This document shows, in pieces, positions 57,794-64,000 of a DNA stretch of 64,000 bases. Within the stretch, counting starts at the first letter, position 1. Each line of letters starts with the position of its first letter. This stretch comes from Massospora cicadina (Eukaryota > Entomophthoromycota > Entomophthoromycetes > Entomophthorales > Entomophthoraceae). Location of the stretch: positions 83,299-147,298 of the forward strand of contig JAKSZP010000200.1 in NCBI GenBank assembly GCA_022478985.1, written 5' to 3'. The notes below the pieces were generated by a model. It saw only the letters and a program-made list of their open reading frames with translations. It was not told the origin of the DNA and did not search any database. The translations under genes and the position numbers were made by a program.

Positions 57794-58066
57794 TTAGACA
57801 GTCAACCACTTACCTTTACATGCTTGAACTTTTCCATGTGGGACTTTCAAAAATGCAAACTGTGTGCGCTAGCTGTTGGTCAAAGCCATGGTAGGTCTCA
57901 CCATTGTTTTCACATTTTGCCAATGGTTGGAGCATCTTGGCGTTATTCTTGCTACCTCCAACTGGAAATTACCCACCCTTCTTGCTTGTACATGGTGGTA
58001 TGGTCTTTCCGCGATCTGAGAGTCATGATTCCCCAACTTTCCACCAAAACTAAAAAATTGACATAA
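57410..58066 (+). CDS. LTR-crossing hydrophobic frame of family A, 218 codons
   Basis: The frame begins in the LTR at a real ATG and passes the LTR end (57793) into the leader. Residues of about 60-110 (FLIIQFMLMFTMLTTLAL, ILLAILITGSLKLVL) are strongly hydrophobic. The same LTR part is open at 3370-3729. This parallels the E1 leader frame. Function unknown. Confidence 0.4.
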   Translation: MWTCENLSVDPFKEVLRHVSQFICFNITTASGTPLVSSVSLHTESPKHSSTIQSLDMNSPLGRSQVFLIIQFMLMFTMLTTLALCHFSPSTLCGAILLAILITGSLKLVLCTMHHHAGCWRVIDTLLTLDSQPLTFTCLNFSMWDFQKCKLCALAVGQSHGRSHHCFHILPMVGASWRYSCYLQLEITHPSCLYMVVWSFRDLRVMIPQLSTKTKKLT

Positions 58067-58559
58067 ATAAACTATTTTTTCTTTGGCACTATGTTTGGAT
58101 GGTACAAGCAGGATTATTGACAAAGGGCCTGGTGGTAATGGCTTTGGGTAACAGTGCACAACCAGCCACTGAAATGGAAACAGTGTCATTTTTAGCCCAA
58201 AACGCACTTTATAACATTGTTTTCCATATATACCACTGAGCCATATATCTTCCATTATGAATCAGATATAGACCCCATTTCAGGGTATCAAATCACTTCA
58301 GATAACCCACGATTGACCACAACTATGATCCGCAGAACACAGAAGGTGAAAAAGGAGTTGCTTCTCAAATAAAAAAATGTTTATGCAGCTGCTGAAGATA
58401 TGAGAGTATGTGACTTTAGTAAGAAGAGTGGCCAACTATCCCTCTCCATTCTATAAGCAGAAACGTACTCTGGAGGTATGTTAGCGCCTGAAGAAGATTT
58501 TTGTGGTGAGGTGTTAGCGTTATCTGCTATAAATAAAGATCATCTGGGATATTTTTATT

Positions 58560-59200
58560 AACTGCTACCCTTTCATCCACTTCAGGTAAAATCAGCGCTA
58601 CTTTTTGTAGATACTGGAGCCTCTGAGAATTTTAATAAGAGCAGGACTTAGCTGACTACCTTGATCCTAGTTACTTCCCAGGTGATATGGTTAGAGGAGA
58701 GGATTTTTAAGTTATTCCCACCTGAAGGTTCTAAAATTAGTGGATTATCAATTGGGTAAGTATCTTTTGACAGACCGTTTCCAGAAATCAAAAACCTCTT
58801 GTACCCCAATATTTTAGGAGTAGAGTGGTGGTGAAAGTTTGACATCAGAACCAACTTGGAAGATGATATCCTGTTATTAACATTAAAGAATGATTGTAGA
58901 TTAATTATTTTGTTGTCTGAGGCTAATTTTCAGGGTGATATGCCCCACTGGCCCGATATCCACACTCTCAGTCTTGTTCCGTTGTTGAAGCCCTCACTGG
59001 AGGTACCTTTACCTCTCTATTTGGAGGGTCTGGAATCTTCGTTTGATGCGGCTTCAGCCAATGAATTACCTGCTCTTTTTTGAGTTTGATTGTGAGTTCA
59101 AGCATACTGTTGATCTGGTGCATATATCTTCCAACTTTACCCTTTGACCATATAGAAGGAAGCATCATTAGATGTGTGGGTTAAGGAGCAGTTATCCAAA
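58560..59200 (+). pseudogene. Protease of family A element
   Basis: LLFVDTGASENF (catalytic Asp codon 58610-58612) is a canonical retropepsin motif, close to DTGAGENYV of E1. A stop follows after a few residues and the remainder is fragmentary. Confidence 0.7.
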
Positions 59201-59229
59201 GATGAGATTTTTCAGCATACCTCTCCAAT

Positions 59230-60262
59230 ATGCTCCCCACTTTTCTTCATGGAGATAGTCGATGGTACTATACACCCATGCATAGATTATGGGAACCTAA
59301 GCATTGTCACAGTATCAGATTTACATCGCGCTCTTTAAATTCACAGATTGCATGCTATGTGGAGAAGGCGAAAGTCTTCTCCAAACTTGATTGCTTAATC
59401 GCGTTCAATCAGATCTGGATTAAGAAGGGCCAGGAGTGGTTAACTGCATTCCGTACCAGAAAAGGGATTTTCTACTTTTGGGTCATGCCCTTTGGGCTTA
59501 AGAACCCCTGATATCTTTCAACGCCTTATTGGTGCAGCTTTGGGGTCCTGCTGAGGGTATGCGCGGTTGCCTAAATGGATATTATCTGGTATTTTCCCCG
59601 GATCATGAGTACCATGAAGTACATCTTTGGCAAGTAGTGGTGAGGTTAAAGGCAGCCAACCTCACGCTGAAGATCAGAAAATGTAGATTCTTTAAAACCC
59701 AGGTCACCTTTATGAGCAAAATCATGTTTGACCAAAGACATATGATAACTCCAGACAAGAAGAAGGTGATCTGTGAGTGGCCCACCCCAACTTCAGTTAA
59801 GGAGCTGAGGAGTTTTTGTAAGGACTTGTTTGTTCCTTAAGAAGTTCACACTGAATTTTTCTGAAGTGACAGCGCCCTCATATAAGACAAGTGGGGCTAA
59901 AGTGCTCCAGTGGTCCCCGTTTTGGACGATGCTTTCCAAGAAGTAAAGTGCACCCTGTTGTCCACTTCTAATCTCGCCATGTAGATTCTAAAATGGAGTT
60001 CATTGTGTCTACTAATGCCTCCAACTTCGCCCTAGCAGCTGCATTATTACAATTAGGTGAAGGTGAAATAGAGCATCCAGTGGGATATTTTTTCAGAAAG
60101 ATGTCTCTGCCTGAGTTAAACTACGCCATTTACAACAAAGGGTTATTAGAAGTGATGGAGGCGCTTACCTATTGGCTTCATCACTTACATGGCTCATCCC
60201 AACCGCTCTGGTACATACAGGTCACCGTGCCTTACTGTATTACCGCGCACCTCATGTCTTAA
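59230..60262 (+). pseudogene. Reverse transcriptase and RNase H of family A element
   Basis: 59230-59511 has [28 protein letters not shown] and VMPFGLKNP. 59529-59840 continues with the catalytic site as CLNGYYLVFS, so both Asp residues of YxDD are lost, then LTLKIRKCRFFKTQVTFM. 59993-60262 is RNase H (IVSTNASNFALAAALLQ, first Asp changed to Asn). Confidence 0.85.
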
Positions 60263-60589
60263 CCCAAAGAAAACCCATTGGCATGAGCCCCGGCCCAATT
60301 TGCGTTTTCTTATGAGTTTACTAAGGGAAAGGAGAATGGTTTGGCGGATGCCTTGAGCTGCAACCCTGCATTAGCTCCCAATCCCAAGGAGGTAGAGATG
60401 CATAATACCCAGTTGATGATTTTACTGGGTAATATTGTGTCTCAACCTCACTCTCCCTCAGCCCACAGGCCAGCACTCGCTCCTCTGGAAAATACAGAAG
60501 AATACAGTATGTCATAAAGGTAGTACTTTCTCAGACTTTGTCAATTAAATATACTATGGTACTTTCTAAGAGCGCATTGAATCAGGTGG

Positions 60590-62480
60590 ACATCACCAGA
60601 GAATACCACGTAAAAGATGAGATGGTGTGGTTTCAGGGCCTATGGGTTCCCGCTGAACCCCTCGCCTAGAAATCATCTGGGACCATCATGATGGAATAAA
60701 CATTGTCATCCTGTGAAGGTGAAGGCTCAGGAGCTAATTCACTGCACTTACAATTGGAAGGGATTAGCCGCTCAGGTAGGCATGAATTGTAAGGGGTACC
60801 AGATCCGCAATCAAATGAAATTAAATTGACAACCGCTAGTGGGATCGTTGGTACCTGTTCAGAAGGCTGAAGGGCCATTGACTTCCTTATCAGTAGGATC
60901 TATAGTAAAATTTCTTGTATCTGATGGCTACAATGCCATCATGGTAGTGGTGGACCAGTTTACAAAGTTCGCCCACTTTATTACTTGAAGAATCACACTA
61001 ATTGTTGAATGGTTGAATGGATTTAAATTGTTGGTAATTATAAATCAAAAATATCCTAAGTATATCTGAACTTGGGATTTGTGGCCTAGCGATTCCAATT
61101 AATAATATTTGACTATGATGACACAGGCATGTGGGCTTTGTTGGTTTAGTCAGACCTATAATAATAGCTGACTAAATAACCTGGGCACGTGGGCTTTGTT
61201 GGTCTATGTCAAAATTAATTTTAATGTCGATTGAGTTTTCAATTGAGTTAATTACTAATTAGTGGTATGAATCGCCTTGGTATGTGCTGCTGATTGCTTG
61301 AGATGAGTATTGGTTCAGCTATTTGCAGACGTAAGAAATTCTGTCTTGAGTATATTTCCAAGTTTGAGACCAACTCTGAGATGTTTGGGATGTCTCTAGT
61401 TGAATGGATTGTAGACCCTCAAATGAACTCATTACTTTCTCTGGCCGAGTGCCATTGGAATTGAGGTGTCATGGGTAAGATGTGGTGAACATTGAACCCT
61501 ATAAATTATCCCAAGTTAATACTAATAAAAAAGGCAAATATTCCTACAGTTCTATAATTTAATTTATAAGCTTTATATTAATACTTTACGTTGTATTAAG
61601 TTGAGCATCTATTTGGGATCAGGAAGATCAGGGCAGCGTGCCATCGTCTAAGCAATGACAGAATAATACAACTTCAAGTAGAATTACTAAGGAGTTATAT
61701 TTTAATTATAGTCACCATCTGGTCTGTTGTATTCAAACAATAGACATTCAAAACTCCATCTTACCACATAAGAAGAACCAGTCATCCTCAATAGACCAAA
61801 AATTCAACACTAACCACGGCTGAGATGACTAGGCTCTTTGTCATCCATGTGTTTGGTCTTCAAGGGGTCCCCCATAAAATTATTAGTGATTGTGGACCCC
61901 AGAATACCTCTGTATTTTATGAAGAGTTGTGCAAGACTCTTCAGATTTATCCCTGCCATTCAACTGCCTATCATCCATAATTAGATGGGAAGACTAAACG
62001 TGTGAACCAGTGCCTAAAACACTCTTGCGGTGTTACACCACCGCATATCATTCAGATTGGGTTTTTCATCTTACCTGGCCCAATTAAGTTATAACAACGC
62101 CCAGCATGCATCAATCGGTTGTTCCCCCTTCTTCGCCAACTATGGCTTCAATCTCGCCTTTAACATGGAGCCCAGCTGTGGATCCAAGGTAGAAGAAGTG
62201 GTGGACTTTACAAAAATGATCAAGAAAGTACACCAGGGGGTGAGCACAAACTTAGATGCAGCTATGCAGGCTCACAAGGAGAACGCTGATGGTAAGAAAT
62301 GAGTTATATTAGCATACAAGGAAGGAGATCTCATGATGCTGGATGCTAAAACATCCCAATCAAGCAACCATGAAAAAAAAGGACCAAAAAGGATTGGCCT
62401 GTACCGCTTCATCAGAAAGGTGGGCCATGCCTCATAACAGTTTGATCCCTCCTCATTTAGAATCTTTTCTGTATTCCATA
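60590..62480 (+). pseudogene. Integrase of family A element, split by a solo LTR
   Basis: 60600-60990 aligns with the window start (DEMVWFQG, LWVPA) and reaches VVVDQFTKFAHF. The core resumes at 61815 with ISDCGPQ (second Asp kept, 61888-61890) and KTKRVNQ (Glu replaced by Lys). 62030-62302 has LAQLSYNNAQHASIGCSPFF. The C-terminal domain follows, and the chromodomain is cut at about 62575. Confidence 0.83.
61003..61809. repeat. Solo LTR with TGTTGAAT/ATTCAACA termini
   Basis: An 807-base insertion in the integrase has an 8-base perfect inverted terminus (TGTTGAAT...ATTCAACA). Flanks are CTAAT (60998-61002) and CTAAC (61810-61814), a target duplication with one C/T difference. The interior is AT-rich and non-coding. 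Orientation cannot be assigned. Confidence 0.85.
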
Positions 62481-62575
62481 AAAACAAGCTTATTTTGTTT
62501 GAAAACCCGCCAGAGGCTCCTGAGGCTTATCTCGAGGTGGGGCGCTGGAGTGGGAAGTGGAGGAGATAGTAGCCT

Positions 62576-63068
62576 CAGTTATTAAATTTTTGGAATCGTT
62601 AAGATACGCTGTAAGGGTTTTTCAGTGTTCAGTTCACTGAGCAATAAGACCAACAATATGATGATCGTTGTCCTTGAAACAAAAGAATAAACTATTTAAT
62701 AAATATAGATCACTTGCTCACCATCCTCTTTTATTTGATATAATAAATAAAGCGGTTCCTCTCTGTTCCTCTCCCTCTAAACTATAACAACCTATCATTC
62801 TCAATTATCTCATCTCACCTATATAGTAGCAATTTTGGATGATACTGCTTCCTTAGCTTAGTAATTCAATTCGCCATATCTCATTGGTTCTGGCAACTCT
62901 TCATTCATTAATTTCATGATCGCCTAATTTGAGGCGATTTTCCAACAACCCAATATCACCTCATCTTGAGGCACTCGAATAATTATAACTCATATCAACC
63001 TTGGCAGATTCTATCTATTCTGCCATAACAACTTAGGGCTTGTCGTCCAGTCAATCAGAAACATGACA
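62576..63068 (-). repeat. 3' LTR of right-edge gypsy element
   Basis: It ends GAAACATGACA at 63068, next to TTACCCCCTTTG (a reversed polypurine tract, 63069-63080). The left edge is placed where family A sequence stops. It does not match any other LTR in the window. Confidence 0.55.
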
Positions 63069-63080
63069 TTACCCCCTTTG

Positions 63081-64000
63081 AATGGATGATCAGGCTCCTA
63101 TTGCTCTTACACCTGGAGGAACTTGGCTTTCACTCTATTGATGATCTGACCACTTGTGGGGTCCTTGATAGTATATGCATCCATACCTTTCAACTCAATA
63201 ACTTTGAATGGCCCAATCTAAATAATGGCCAAATTGTGCTTCCACCCAAAGCCTTATTGATCATGGAATAGAACCATGTCCCCATCTTTAAACTGGGCTA
63301 ACCCACTACGCCATACGTGATTGGCAGCTTGAGTCTTGATCTTCTTGGCTAAACTGAATGAGTATGCTTTGGTTTGCAATTTGATATATGTGTCATCTAG
63401 GGTCATCAATTAGCGTTGGGGATCCATTACGTCAATATCATCTACACAGGAGTATAGCAGCTCTGGAAGGGCATGGTGTCATCCATATAGTAATTGGAAG
63501 GGACTTGTCATGGAAGCGGCAGAAGAAGTTTAGACCAGCCTGCCAGTCAGGATGCGTAAGCATCCAAAAATCAAGCCAGAATGCTAGAGGCATTGCCGAC
63601 TGAATGACTTGATATGGAGCTGGGCATTGGGAAACAATGAATTGTTAATGCAACACAACAGTGAGTATGATCCCAACGATGAACCACAATGAGCCCACTC
63701 CCAACCCAGGGGGTCTTGCTGCAGGGGGTGGGATCATAGAAATGGTTTTGATGAGTTCTTAGGCATATGAGGTCATTTCAACTGGGGAGGCAAGGAGACG
63801 AATTCTCTCTTGCAATTGGTGGACATAAGGCCACAAGATTCCCATGTACGAAATGCCAAAAGTTTGTGATAATAAGGTTTTAGAGCTAAAATATTGGACT
63901 CTCTGAATCCAATTGACGATGGAGGGGGTCATAGTGACCAAAAGTACTGGTAGAGCCCATCTGGTATACAGACTGACAGGCCACCAGGGAAACGCCATTG
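63081..64000 (-). pseudogene. Integrase C-terminal region of right-edge gypsy element
   Basis: The reverse strand reads (63080-63560) SPFQLLYG, AYSFSLAKKIKTQAANHVWR, AQFKDGDMVLFHDQ, IGPFKVIELKGMDAYTIKD and INRVKAKFL, the normal end of a gypsy integrase without chromodomain. Sequence from 63600 to the window end is on the expected integrase side but I could not recognise motifs. Confidence 0.7.

Larger units (their letters stand above)
56899..62575 (+). mobile_element. Family A chromovirus, 5' LTR to truncated chromodomain
   Basis: The 5' LTR is 56899-57793, followed by Gag/leader, protease (58610), RT, RNase H, integrase (split by a solo LTR) and the start of the chromodomain region, which ends abruptly near 62575. 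All enzymes carry disabling changes. Confidence 0.85.

Noticed and set aside
57794..57810. Self-priming match for family A
   Set aside because: Only about six bases (CTGTCT) can be paired, and only in the A2 LTR; not enough to claim.

Overview
This window is eukaryotic. It holds one recognisable single-copy gene in about 64 kb of decayed, nested transposable elements. The gene, a homologue of the U3 snoRNP protein Mpp10, has one 97-base intron with fungal-type splice sites. The rest is dominated by Ty3/gypsy retrotransposons, several of them chromodomain-bearing (chromoviruses), plus Helitron-like sequence and tRNA-derived SINEs. The low GC, short intron and heavy gypsy load suggest a filamentous fungus with a TE-inflated genome. 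A rust-type basidiomycete (Pucciniales) is my best guess, but this is an inference, not a proof.

Layout. 1-3729: 3' part of a plus-strand chromovirus (family A). 3780-9600: minus-strand gypsy element E3. About 9600-13800: broken plus-strand Helitron-type helicase (PIF1 motifs), then a three-unit tandem repeat (13975-15050) and a SINE (15101-15390). 15545-19854: AT-rich minisatellite with repeated hairpin termini resembling Helitron 3' ends. 19855-36901: LTR element E4, which was hit by chromovirus E1 (19861-25833) and by gypsy element E2 (28214-35374). E2 in turn received a solo LTR of the E1 family (34506-35329). 36902-37290: the rest of the interrupted minisatellite. 37370-37636: a CpG-rich SINE copy. 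37843-39627: MPP10. 41270-51814: minus-strand family A element (A2) with perfect TCAAA target duplication, carrying a reverse-oriented Helitron-like insertion (46540-49570). 51815-56898: plus-strand gypsy remnant (family C). 56899-62575: plus-strand family A element with a solo LTR of another family inside it (61003-61809). 62576-64000: end of a further minus-strand gypsy element.

The main points of interest are these. (1) Element E1 carries a 10-nt primer-binding site complementary to the predicted 5' end of its own RNA, the arrangement of Tf1/sushi self-priming. (2) The first AUG of that RNA lies inside the LTR in a strong context and opens a conserved hydrophobic reading frame that crosses the LTR/PBS junction into gag. 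(3) There is a minisatellite-bearing Helitron-like family. (4) Insertions of 18-21 nt with A-runs are flanked by 14-16 bp duplications at two loci. (5) The MPP10 locus stands out as a CpG-rich island in CpG-poor surroundings. MPP10 itself shows two apparent one-base frameshifts in A-runs.

Almost every transposon reading frame is broken. No CRISPR array, rRNA or functional tRNA gene was seen.
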